From a virus, in the IMG/VR virus record IMGVR_UViG_3300010233_000125, positions 2,353-34,694 of that record: a stretch of DNA of 32,342 nt; one strand, 5' to 3'. Made by a program: the position numbers and the translations under genes. Under the pieces are notes generated by a model. It was given only the letters and a program-made list of their open reading frames with translations. It was not told where the DNA came from and searched no databases. Below are positions 20,553-29,403 of the stretch, piece after piece. The stretch's first letter is position 1. Each line of letters starts with the position of its first letter.

Positions 20553-23253
20553 CAAAAAAGAGCAACTAGAATTTGACCTTCTTCTAAATATAACAAATGC
20601 TATGACCTCTCTGAATTCCATGGATAAAAATTCCAAGGAGTTTGGAGTTAAATTTAGTGGTATGCTAAAAGAAATACAGACTTTAGCAGATTCTTTAGGT
20701 CAGTCGTTTTCTGAGGTCGGGATAAAAGTTGCTGGAGCATTCAATGGAGATTTTGCTAAAAAATTTGAGGCGGAATTATCAGCACTAGATTTACAGACAA
20801 AACAACTTTTAGCTGATGTTAGTGCTCTTGACGCTAGGTCAGCGAGTGCAAATAATATGTTATTCTCTCCAGCACAGCCCAAGGTTGCCTCCGCTGGAAG
20901 TTCTATGTTGTTTTCACCCAGGGACGTTGACCCAGATTTAATCCCTAAGAAGTTATCTTTACTGGAACAACTAAAGCAGAAGTTATTCGGGGTGGAGGAT
21001 GCGGCTAAGAAAGCGGGAGGAGGATTTAATATTCTCCGTTCTGCTATGGGATTCTTGACTGCTATGGGAATGTCAGCAATCCTGCAAAGCATTATTGGAT
21101 TCTTTAGCAAGGCATTGGAATTAGCTAAAGGATTTAGAGGACAATTAGCACAACTAAACTTCGCAGAGGCAGTATTATCCAAAAAGGGGATGGATATTAC
21201 ACGAGAAGAGCTTGATAAGTTTGTCTCCGAAATAGAAGCAAAGTATAAATATCTTTCAGCTATGGACGCTACAAGCATTGTCTCTACTGTGGCCTCCATG
21301 GGTGCTGAGTTCAATCTCTCAAAAGATAAGATTTTAGAGTTGTCCGATGCCGTAGCATTTCTGCAATTGCAGGAACGTGCCTATGGTATGGAAGTCTCTC
21401 AGACTGGTAGTATCGTCAATGCTGCCTTGGATGGTCGTTCCAACTACTTCAACAAGTTAGGTATTAATATTACCAAGACTGCAATCAAAGCTAAAGCCTT
21501 TGAGATGGGCCTTATTGAGAGTGGTGCAGCAATCACTAAAGAGCAATCTAATCAGGCAGCAATCGCACTCCTGATTGAACAGACTTCTGGTAAATATGAT
21601 GAACTAATTGCATCCATCGAGAAAACAAACCCGGCCCTTGCAAAACAGATGGCAGCAGAGAAGATGTCCGCTGATGCTACAAGAATATTTGGAGAGCAAC
21701 TTGTAACTCTTACAGACGCATGGAATGGGTTTTTACTTAGTTTCCAAGGTACAGATGCAAATGGAAAGAAATTTGATAATGTAACAAAGTCTGCCAAGAT
21801 TTTAGCACAGACTTTGGGATTTATTGCTTTCCTTGTGGCTTCTGTGTGGAAAGTGATGATGGGTGCAGCAGGAGTTATAGCTGCGGCATGGATTCCAGTT
21901 ATTCTAATATTCAAGGGAATTACAGACACTCTGAGTGCTCTACTTGCCGGAGATTTTGTAGCTGCTGGAAAAGCATTAGTTTATCCAATGCAGAATGTGG
22001 GAAGGCTGATGAAAGAGGCTTTCCTCAATGGTTGGAATATGGGAGGAGACCCAACCCAATTCCTAAAATTATCACAGTCTGTAAACACAGCAACAAATAC
22101 TCCGACTGGAGATGCGGGGCTGGATGATTTAGCTCAAGCAGAAGAGGATGCTGGAGATAAACGTCAGGAAGCTCTTGATAAGTATGCCAAGGAGTTAGCC
22201 GAGACCGAGATAAAGGCTGCCCAAGAACGAGAAGATATTGCAATTGATTTAGGTAGAACTCTTGTAGACATCGAAGAAGAATATGATAGAAAACGAGCAG
22301 ATTTAGCTCGTGACTACCAGAATAAAATTCGTGACATCAATCTGCAATATGAGCAGGATGTTGCGGATATAAAGATAAAGCAATATGAAGATGAGCAGAA
22401 AAGACGCAATGATGATACTAAACGGGAAGAAGAGTATCAGAATAAACTTCTTGAGCTAAAAGAGAACTACCTTATGAGCTTGGAGGATGCTCTCCACTCA
22501 CGAGATGCAAGACAAGTTCTCAAACTCATGCGCCAGTACGAGTTGGATAAACTTCAACTTGCTAGACGACATGAGCTAGATGAACAACAGGCAGAACGAG
22601 AGGCCAGATTAGCAAGAAGGTCTATAGAGCTTGAGTTAAAGAAAGCTAAGATGAAGCGGGACATTGCTTTAGCTGCCGCCGCACAGGAACAAAAAGATAA
22701 ATTAGCTCAACTAGCTATAGATGAAAAAAGAGAAGAAGAAGATGCTAAACTAAAAGCACAACGCAAACTTGAGGATTTGGCTAAAGCCAATGCCGATAAG
22801 ATGGCTCTTCTAGCTGCAAGTCTAATCCAAGAGTACAATCTAACTGGTGATTGGATGGTAAAGATGGTAAATCTTTACCAGACGTATTATAGGAACATTG
22901 CCAGAGTGTATGAAGCTCTTGCTAGATTGAGGCAGACCGCAGCACAGGCACAGATGTCGTCATCGGGCGGAAGTGGAGGTAGCACTCCTTCTGGTAGTAA
23001 TCCAGGAATGTCCCCTGCTCCGCCTCCCCTAACATCTACATACGGATTTGCAGGAGGTGGCATATCTAGAAATCTTCCAGCAACCAGAATAGGAAAAACA
23101 ACATCGTCCTCATTTGCTGGAACCTCTGTTGGTGGGAGTGGAGGAAAGGTAAGCATTGAGTTATTACTTTCTCCAGACTTGGAATCTAGAATTGTAGCTA
23201 ACTCACTTGACCAGACAGCAGAAATTGTTACTCGCATTCAGCGCGGAAAATAA
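20545..23253 (+). CDS. Tape measure protein
   Basis: At 902 residues this is one of the two longest tail proteins, sitting after the chaperone candidates. It has an N-terminal helical part, hydrophobic helices at about residues 160-198 (FNILRSAMGFLTAMGMSAIL) and 418-468 (TLGFIAFLVASVWKVMMG), and a long charged coiled coil at about 540-770 (many EEYDRKRADL-type heptads). The C-terminus is Gly/Ser/Pro-rich. It would span the tail lumen and set tail length; at the usual 0.15 nm per residue this predicts a tail of roughly 135 nm. No lysozyme or peptidase domain is evident inside it. A 204-codon antisense frame over its start is a shadow. Confidence 0.88.
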   Translation: MTSKKEQLEFDLLLNITNAMTSLNSMDKNSKEFGVKFSGMLKEIQTLADSLGQSFSEVGIKVAGAFNGDFAKKFEAELSALDLQTKQLLADVSALDARSASANNMLFSPAQPKVASAGSSMLFSPRDVDPDLIPKKLSLLEQLKQKLFGVEDAAKKAGGGFNILRSAMGFLTAMGMSAILQSIIGFFSKALELAKGFRGQLAQLNFAEAVLSKKGMDITREELDKFVSEIEAKYKYLSAMDATSIVSTVASMGAEFNLSKDKILELSDAVAFLQLQERAYGMEVSQTGSIVNAALDGRSNYFNKLGINITKTAIKAKAFEMGLIESGAAITKEQSNQAAIALLIEQTSGKYDELIASIEKTNPALAKQMAAEKMSADATRIFGEQLVTLTDAWNGFLLSFQGTDANGKKFDNVTKSAKILAQTLGFIAFLVASVWKVMMGAAGVIAAAWIPVILIFKGITDTLSALLAGDFVAAGKALVYPMQNVGRLMKEAFLNGWNMGGDPTQFLKLSQSVNTATNTPTGDAGLDDLAQAEEDAGDKRQEALDKYAKELAETEIKAAQEREDIAIDLGRTLVDIEEEYDRKRADLARDYQNKIRDINLQYEQDVADIKIKQYEDEQKRRNDDTKREEEYQNKLLELKENYLMSLEDALHSRDARQVLKLMRQYELDKLQLARRHELDEQQAEREARLARRSIELELKKAKMKRDIALAAAAQEQKDKLAQLAIDEKREEEDAKLKAQRKLEDLAKANADKMALLAASLIQEYNLTGDWMVKMVNLYQTYYRNIARVYEALARLRQTAAQAQMSSSGGSGGSTPSGSNPGMSPAPPPLTSTYGFAGGGISRNLPATRIGKTTSSSFAGTSVGGSGGKVSIELLLSPDLESRIVANSLDQTAEIVTRIQRGK

Positions 23254-23262
23254 GAGGAAATT

Positions 23263-23631
23263 ATGACGACAGGATACTCAGGAACTTATGCGGCAAACGG
23301 AGTAGATTTTATACTAAAGCCATCTACAGCAAAATGGGATAGTAGGGATATTTTAGGTGTAGATGGAAATGCACACCCAGTGTATTCCTTCTATCGTGAC
23401 TTTGAGATGATTTGGGAGCTTGCTCATCCTAGTGATGTAAAACAAATCATTGACATTTATAACTCGTTAGGAAATACGGGAACGGCAGTATTTGATTTAC
23501 CTCAATGGGGAGCTATTGACTTTCTATATCGTGGATATTCTGGATGCACAATGCAAGAGCCTACAGTTGGTGAGTACTTCATGGGCTGGATAAAGAATGT
23601 AACATTGAGAATAACGAAGGTACGCACATAA
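23263..23631 (+). CDS. Distal tail / minor tail protein candidate
   Basis: A 122-residue protein directly after the tape measure, with the pattern FILKPSTAKWDSRDILGVDG, FYRDFEMIWELAHPSDVKQI, then FDLPQWGAIDFLYRGYSG. The aromatic-rich beta pattern and the slot fit the small hub proteins that begin the tail tip. GAGG precedes the ATG. It overlaps the next gene by one base (TAATG). It is shorter than typical Dit proteins (about 200 or more residues), so a minor tail protein is equally possible. Confidence 0.55.
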   Translation: MTTGYSGTYAANGVDFILKPSTAKWDSRDILGVDGNAHPVYSFYRDFEMIWELAHPSDVKQIIDIYNSLGNTGTAVFDLPQWGAIDFLYRGYSGCTMQEPTVGEYFMGWIKNVTLRITKVRT

Positions 23632-26600
23632 TGGAACTAACATCATCAGAATTAGAACAAGTAAGAAAACGCCCCCAAGAATCTAATGAGAGTCTGTTTA
23701 TCTATCAGCCTCGTGAGATATTCAAGTGCAGGATAAATAACCCATCAATTGCCAAGGGAGCAATAACAATTGCGTATAATACTGTCACATTAGGTTCATA
23801 TATAAATGTGCAACCAGGTATGACGGTATTGATTGGAACCTCTGATGGGGCTAGGGATGTCGGTAGAATCAGACTACGTTCCATTACTCCCACTCAGATG
23901 ATAGTAAGTGAGAACTCGGATATCAAGTGGGAAAATGGATTATATATCACCGTTCTAAAATACTGGGAAGTGTGGCCCGTATTTCCCAGAATTATAAAAA
24001 ATCCGACTAATGATGAAGATGTCATATTCTATAAAGATTATGACATTCCTCACACAAATCAAAATAATGTTTTAGGGACTTTCGTTCAAGCGGGAACCAA
24101 TCATGGCGTACTTTTAGATAATGGATTAGGTGCAGTCTTTTATACTGCTTCTGGAAGCTATAATTTAGTCGGTAGTGCCTTGACCTACTCTTGGGAGTTT
24201 GAAGGCGGGACACCCTCAGGAAGTTCATTAGAAACTCCACAGTGGGTATTATATGATACTCCTGGAGATTATGTAACAAGTCTTACGGTTACGGCTGCGA
24301 ATGGAGCAGTAGATAAATCTTATCGTTATGTCTCAGTGAAAAATAAGATTGGTGAAGGTTCTAATACTCCAATAGTGAAATGGCAGAGAGGAGAACTTTC
24401 AGGTTCAAGGAGTGAGGGTGGATACTCTGTAGATATTACGGTTTGGCAAGAGATTGACATTGATACTAACTCTTTAGTAGTAATTATGTCAGATGATTGG
24501 TATAAAGGTCATCATGGCTCTTATGGAGGAAATCAGGTAAATTCTTCGGATGTTTTCTTTGTTGGCTATGTAGAAAAAGACAGTATAAAATATAATGCTT
24601 TCAACTCCTCTGTATCTTTTACTGCCTCCAGCATAACATCCATAATGAAGAAAGCTACAGGATTCTCAATATCTGTTGAGAGTGCTCAGAATGCTACCAA
24701 GTGGTTCCAGCTAAAGGATATGGATGTACGAAGAGCCATATACCACTACTTTAGATGGCACAGTACGGTTCTTCGTGTCGCAGATTTTGAGTTTCGCGGC
24801 GCAGACAAGAAGATGCAATACTTCGATGCTGACCGAGGCTCTCTTTACGATGCCGTAGATAATCTTCTGCGGGGAACTCTCATAGGAAATTTGTGTTCCG
24901 ATAGACAGGGGAAATTATGGGGAGAAGTTGAACCAAGAGCCTATCAAGACCCAACAGGAACATTCTCTCCTGTAATGGAAATTACCCGAAGAGATTGGAT
25001 GGCAGAGCCCATAGTCGAGCAAAGAATTTATGATGATTCTAGCTACATTGAGCTTGGAGGAATTGCATATAGTGGTGCTATAACTGGGACGTTCTCACCC
25101 CTGCTTTCTGATGCTCCTGGTGGAACTCCAGCATCCATGGGAAGTGTGGAGTCTTTGTCTGGTTTGGTTCTAAAGAGCCAGAGACAATTGAATATACTTA
25201 CTGGACATGTATGGGCGAATAAGAATTCTCCTTATCCTAGCATATCAATGTACTCCTCGATAATGCTAAAAAATCTGGATATTGCCCCATACGAAACTGT
25301 ACAAATCCACATCTTACCAGAAGATACAGCAATGAATGTAGATATACAAGGTTTGTACATTCCGACCTCTATGAGTTGGTCATCGGATACTTCAAATCGA
25401 ATAACTCTACCAAACATAGAGTTTACTCAGCTTGTAGATGGTGAGCCAGGAGATACTGTGATAGTACCTCCAGTAAATGAGATTGAGTACCCAGAGATAA
25501 ATTTCTCATTTCCTCCATTTCCAGATTTCCTTGATATTCCTGCTTTGGCAATCTATGACCCAGGAATAATTCAGAATGTTCTAATTCATGTCAAAGACCA
25601 TGGCATATTTTACACTCTTGACTTTGACTCCGAGTCACCTACTTGGTATGAGATGAACGTGAATCTGCCCGACACCGCAAATATCCAGACTTTCGAGGTC
25701 GGCACAACGGGCAGAGTATTTTTACAGTACGGTTTACAATCATTGTGGACTGCTCCTTACCCTGGAGGAACGTGGGATAAGTTCTTCACTACTGAGTATG
25801 ATGAAGCTACCTACGGGACAATCGGAGGATTACCAAATGACCCAAATAGTGTATGGTTTGGGGTAGCTGGAGCATTTGATAGAACTCCAATATTAGCCGC
25901 CTTTGGCATAGATAGAAATGACCAAGACAGCGTGCTAGTTCTTGCTGGATTTATAGAGGGCATCGGCTCTAATACTTGGTTGCTATCTTGGAATGGAAGT
26001 ACCTCATCCCAGACAAGAAATGGAAATTTACCAATAAGCGTCAACAATCAGTCTGGTGCTAACCGCCTTGGTTTCCTAACTAAGACCGCAAGTGGATGGG
26101 TATTTACATTCTATCAAGGTTCTGGTAATGGAACATCGGCAGTTTTAAATTCAGACGGAACTATTATGTCAGACTTTGCTTTGGGTGATTCTGGGAATGT
26201 GGTTATTCATACCCAATCCATCCATGCGGATAATGTAGCACTAAATCTATATCACCCGTTTATTACAGAAGATGGCGGATACACATGGACGCAAATCTCT
26301 GGAAGTCCTGGAAAATACGGACAATTAAACCCAAATGAATTCCAAAGCATGATTACAAATGCAGATGGAACACAGATAATCATTGGAACTGATGATGTTT
26401 TAGCTCCTCCAGGAATAATATATTCTCTGGATAAGGGAACTTCTTGGTCAACCGGCTCATTTTTCTTTACTGGTGCATTTAATGCTACTACAGTATGGCA
26501 TTTACAAGATTCTGCCTACGTTTTTGCGGGGTACACACCTGCTGTTGATGGGAGCACTAGGATATGTGCAGTATACGACCTTGCTCCCGCTACAGGCACA

Positions 26601-26693
26601 CCTACTATGTATGATAAGACAGGAAATCTTCAAGACTTCTTCACAGGAACCTACTATCCCACAGCCATAAGGCACTATTACAACTATGAGTAA
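23631..26693 (+). CDS. Tail tip protein with PKD and Asp-box propeller domains
   Basis: A 1020-residue protein. Residues about 165-238 are a PKD-type immunoglobulin fold (ALTYSWEFEGG, TPGDYVTSLTVTAANG). The middle (about 240-600) has the look of a tail hub (VGYVEKDSIKYNAF, LDIAPYETVQIHIL). After a Pro-rich linker (FSFPPFPDFLDIP) the last 380 or so residues form a likely beta-propeller with at least two Asp boxes, TEDGGYTW and SLDKGTSW, as in BNR/sialidase-like domains. This suggests carbohydrate binding or cleavage at the tail tip during host recognition. Catalytic sialidase residues were not identified, so binding is the safer reading. Palindrome copy 6 lies where the propeller starts. Confidence 0.72.
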   Translation: MELTSSELEQVRKRPQESNESLFIYQPREIFKCRINNPSIAKGAITIAYNTVTLGSYINVQPGMTVLIGTSDGARDVGRIRLRSITPTQMIVSENSDIKWENGLYITVLKYWEVWPVFPRIIKNPTNDEDVIFYKDYDIPHTNQNNVLGTFVQAGTNHGVLLDNGLGAVFYTASGSYNLVGSALTYSWEFEGGTPSGSSLETPQWVLYDTPGDYVTSLTVTAANGAVDKSYRYVSVKNKIGEGSNTPIVKWQRGELSGSRSEGGYSVDITVWQEIDIDTNSLVVIMSDDWYKGHHGSYGGNQVNSSDVFFVGYVEKDSIKYNAFNSSVSFTASSITSIMKKATGFSISVESAQNATKWFQLKDMDVRRAIYHYFRWHSTVLRVADFEFRGADKKMQYFDADRGSLYDAVDNLLRGTLIGNLCSDRQGKLWGEVEPRAYQDPTGTFSPVMEITRRDWMAEPIVEQRIYDDSSYIELGGIAYSGAITGTFSPLLSDAPGGTPASMGSVESLSGLVLKSQRQLNILTGHVWANKNSPYPSISMYSSIMLKNLDIAPYETVQIHILPEDTAMNVDIQGLYIPTSMSWSSDTSNRITLPNIEFTQLVDGEPGDTVIVPPVNEIEYPEINFSFPPFPDFLDIPALAIYDPGIIQNVLIHVKDHGIFYTLDFDSESPTWYEMNVNLPDTANIQTFEVGTTGRVFLQYGLQSLWTAPYPGGTWDKFFTTEYDEATYGTIGGLPNDPNSVWFGVAGAFDRTPILAAFGIDRNDQDSVLVLAGFIEGIGSNTWLLSWNGSTSSQTRNGNLPISVNNQSGANRLGFLTKTASGWVFTFYQGSGNGTSAVLNSDGTIMSDFALGDSGNVVIHTQSIHADNVALNLYHPFITEDGGYTWTQISGSPGKYGQLNPNEFQSMITNADGTQIIIGTDDVLAPPGIIYSLDKGTSWSTGSFFFTGAFNATTVWHLQDSAYVFAGYTPAVDGSTRICAVYDLAPATGTPTMYDKTGNLQDFFTGTYYPTAIRHYYNYE
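25624..25638. promoter_or_regulatory. Palindrome copy 6, 14/15 match to TTGACTCSGAGTCAA
   Basis: The sequence reads TTGACTCCGAGTCAC: one mismatch at the last base and a central C. It encodes D-S-E-S at the start of the propeller part of the tail tip protein, far from any gene boundary. Confidence 0.55.
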
Positions 26694-28476
26694 ACGAAAC
26701 TTACGCAGGTCGTTGTCGGATTATAATTCATCCCTTGTAAAAGAGGGTGAAAAGTTATATGGAAACCTTGGAACTCAGATAGGAGGTAGAACTCTTGTTG
26801 GAGTTCCTGGTCGTCCTTCCTATGTTTATGTTAGACTACGAACCAAGCTATCTGAGTTGGTGGAAGCATTCAACGATAAGGTAGCACAGAAATTCAACAC
26901 TCCTGTAATTGTGCAGAGGAAAGGAAATCGTTACGTTGTAGTAGAAAGAAATACCGAAACTTTCTCTGATTGGGAAACAAGTGACCCATACATTCCTCAA
27001 CATGCACCACAGCATATATTTGATAGGGATGGAGGAAATATGGGGGGAGACCCAGTATGGGTTTATCCTTACCAATTTATGCCAGGACTTGTTTCTCCCT
27101 TTGGCTCTCGTGGTGCTACAAATGTATTTATCCAATCCTACCCACTTCATACAGAAGATGGATGGAAATATATAGGAAATACTGGTACTCCAAGACTTAC
27201 TACTTATAATCCCGTAAGTGGTTCCACACTTGTCTTAATTTCCATAGACTCTCAAACAGGTAACCCCGCCTTGTTTGCCACTACGGGAACGTTCATCCCT
27301 GCAAACATTACAGGCACAAGTCAGCTTGTCTCATATCTTCCACAACTAAATGATATTAGGTATATTCCCCAGTCATTTGTTCGGCTTGTGTCTGGGACAT
27401 CTTCAATTGGATGGAATAATATCCATGACGTAAGACAATTCCTATCTTATAGCCCATCGGGAACTTCATATCTGACTGTCAATGGATACCCACAAATAAA
27501 TGATATTGAGGTTACTGGAGCCAGCTTCTCAATCACGGGAAGTGTAGCTTACCTCGAATTTATAGGCTCTGGTGGAGGTGGAGGAAGCTCTGTAGCGGAT
27601 AGCACACTTTTCTATGCGGAAGGAAGATTAGCTACGGGAAGTAATGTGAGTAATATGTATATGATTACTCAGCCTACTACCATAAACCAAATCGGACTAT
27701 ATGTAGATTATCTTGGTACTAGCGGAAGTACAACAGTTGATGTAAACTTAATAAGAAGTGGGACAAGTTCTACAATATTCACTACGCAGGCAAATAGACC
27801 TGTTCTACAATACAACTCAGCAAACAAGTGGGTACTAGCTACTCCAAATATAACCTCCTTTGGAGTTGGAGATGCACTAAGTTTAGATATTGACTCAGTG
27901 TCAATGTTGTCAAGTACTTTGGTAGTGTCTAAACTGGTCACTGGGTCATCAGGCGGCGGAGGTGGTAGCCTTACAGTAGAAGAGGTTGATGGTTCTCCCA
28001 GTGTTTCGGGAGTGACAAAGATAAGATTTGATGGTTTGTCAGTAAACAATGATGGTGGTGGTCAAGTAACAGTAAAATCTGGCTACCCCATTATAGAAGT
28101 TCTAAATAGAGTTTCATCTTCTACTAGTACTTCCAGCACATCCTATACAGACCATGATACCACAAACAGCAAACTTGTATTTACGAAGGTATCCGCTACA
28201 TCTAAACTTATATTCAATATTTGTTTTTCTCTTTATACATCAACAGGAAATGCTAGTGGGAAGATTGGAATAAACGATGGAACTAGCGACCACGACATTT
28301 ATAGTTTCTTTATCAATCCAGCAAACTCACACTTTGAATCATCTGGAATTAATGTAATTAGTGGACTAGCTGCTGGAGCTTACACATTTACAATGAGGTG
28401 GAAATCTCCCAGTGGTGGAACTCTAGTCACAAACTCGGATGATTTTATAAGCATGTCAATTCAGGAGATAGCATGA
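26686..28476 (+). CDS. Tail/fibre structural protein with glycine hinges
   Basis: A 596-residue protein. A helical, basic N-terminus (SKRNLRRSLSDYNSS, RTKLSELVEAFNDKVAQKF) probably anchors it to the tail. A long Ser/Thr/Gly-rich beta region follows, with two polyglycine hinges (GSGGGGGSS at about residue 295 and SSGGGGGSL at about 422). After the second hinge, LTVEEVDGSPSVSGVTKIRF is a segment I recall from many phage fibre proteins. The C-terminal 130 residues form a separate beta domain. It starts within the last codons of the tip gene. A virion fibre or tip accessory role is inferred from place and composition. Confidence 0.6.
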   Translation: MSKRNLRRSLSDYNSSLVKEGEKLYGNLGTQIGGRTLVGVPGRPSYVYVRLRTKLSELVEAFNDKVAQKFNTPVIVQRKGNRYVVVERNTETFSDWETSDPYIPQHAPQHIFDRDGGNMGGDPVWVYPYQFMPGLVSPFGSRGATNVFIQSYPLHTEDGWKYIGNTGTPRLTTYNPVSGSTLVLISIDSQTGNPALFATTGTFIPANITGTSQLVSYLPQLNDIRYIPQSFVRLVSGTSSIGWNNIHDVRQFLSYSPSGTSYLTVNGYPQINDIEVTGASFSITGSVAYLEFIGSGGGGGSSVADSTLFYAEGRLATGSNVSNMYMITQPTTINQIGLYVDYLGTSGSTTVDVNLIRSGTSSTIFTTQANRPVLQYNSANKWVLATPNITSFGVGDALSLDIDSVSMLSSTLVVSKLVTGSSGGGGGSLTVEEVDGSPSVSGVTKIRFDGLSVNNDGGGQVTVKSGYPIIEVLNRVSSSTSTSSTSYTDHDTTNSKLVFTKVSATSKLIFNICFSLYTSTGNASGKIGINDGTSDHDIYSFFINPANSHFESSGINVISGLAAGAYTFTMRWKSPSGGTLVTNSDDFISMSIQEIA

Positions 28477-29066
28477 AAGTAGGAGACGTTGCATTAACCC
28501 CACAAATAACATTCTTGGATACTAAAGCCAAGATAGAAGCATATCCTGACCCACAGGAAGGTATGCAGGCTCAACAGACCGATTCTCCCTATCAGAAAGC
28601 TCACTATGCTAATGGTGCATGGGTATGGGAATCTGGGGGTGGTGGAACTCCTGGAGGAGCGGACACAGAGATTCAGTTCAATGATGGCGGGGCATTTGGA
28701 GGATATTCTGGACTATCCTACAACAAAATAAATCAAACTGTTATTATTGGAAATGGCACGCAGCCATCCTCTATAAACTTTAATGCATCTTTTGGTGAAG
28801 CCTTTATAAATAATCTTAGTGGTGGAGGAATACAAATGGCTGGCGGAGTGGAGGGTGAAGGTCAGCTAACCTTTTATGGAACTCCAATTTTTTTCGGGGG
28901 TCAATTAATGTTTGATAGTGCTTTATTGGGGAATCGTCTTTTTATTGATACTTCACTATTAATTGGCGGAGACCATACAGCACAATTTCCAAATAAGGAC
29001 GGAATTGTTGCCATGCTTGATGACATTGTAGTACCAACTTCTCCCTTCTTGTTGATGGGAGGCTAG
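28473..29066 (+). CDS. Fibre-associated protein
   Basis: A 197-residue protein starting on an ATGA overlap. Residues 1-60 contain ITFLDTKAKIEAYPDPQEGM; a glycine hinge (SGGGGTPGGADTEIQFNDGG) leads to GAFGGYSGLSYN, a motif common at the head of phage fibre shafts; the rest is beta-rich. This looks like a short fibre, or a linker between fibre subunits. Function beyond that cannot be read. Confidence 0.55.
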   Translation: MKVGDVALTPQITFLDTKAKIEAYPDPQEGMQAQQTDSPYQKAHYANGAWVWESGGGGTPGGADTEIQFNDGGAFGGYSGLSYNKINQTVIIGNGTQPSSINFNASFGEAFINNLSGGGIQMAGGVEGEGQLTFYGTPIFFGGQLMFDSALLGNRLFIDTSLLIGGDHTAQFPNKDGIVAMLDDIVVPTSPFLLMGG

Positions 29067-29073
29067 GAGAAAT

Positions 29074-29403
29074 ATGACAACAACATACAAAGTTTTAGGA
29101 CAGTCCGCACCAGGAGCCACAACAGAGACAGATTTGTATGCCATACCTGCTTTGACTTCTGCTGTAGTCTCATCATTGGTAGTTTGTAATAGGGGTACAG
29201 CTTCTACTACATTTAGAGTTTCTGTAGCTGTAGGTGGCGGAGCAACGGCAAATAAGGATTACCTTTATTATGATGTAGCAATTGCGGGTAATGATACATT
29301 CATTGCTACCATAGGCATCTCACTTGCTACTACAGATAAAGTGAAAGTGTATGCTGGAAATGCAAACTTATCATTCAGCTTATTTGGAATGGAGATAACA
29401 TAA
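29074..29403 (+). CDS. Small beta-sandwich structural protein
   Basis: A 109-residue protein beginning TTTYKVLGQSAPGATTETDLYAIP, followed by SSLVVCNRGTASTTFRVSVAV and YDVAIAGNDTFIATIGISL. This is the pattern of a small Ig-like structural protein found repeatedly in phage tail-fibre and head-decoration loci. AGGAGA precedes the ATG. It ends on a 1-base overlap with the next gene. It may decorate the fibre or capsid; the locus favours the tail. Confidence 0.6.
   Translation: MTTTYKVLGQSAPGATTETDLYAIPALTSAVVSSLVVCNRGTASTTFRVSVAVGGGATANKDYLYYDVAIAGNDTFIATIGISLATTDKVKVYAGNANLSFSLFGMEIT

Noticed and set aside
20700-21314. 204-codon antisense frame over the tape measure start
   Set aside because: It has no ribosome site or family resemblance, and lies opposite a well-supported gene in a genome with no other - strand genes.
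27890-27904. TTGACTCAGTGTCAA as a seventh palindrome copy
   Set aside because: Only the outer five bases and part of the arm match, and the inner dyad is broken. It fits chance similarity better than the six close copies.
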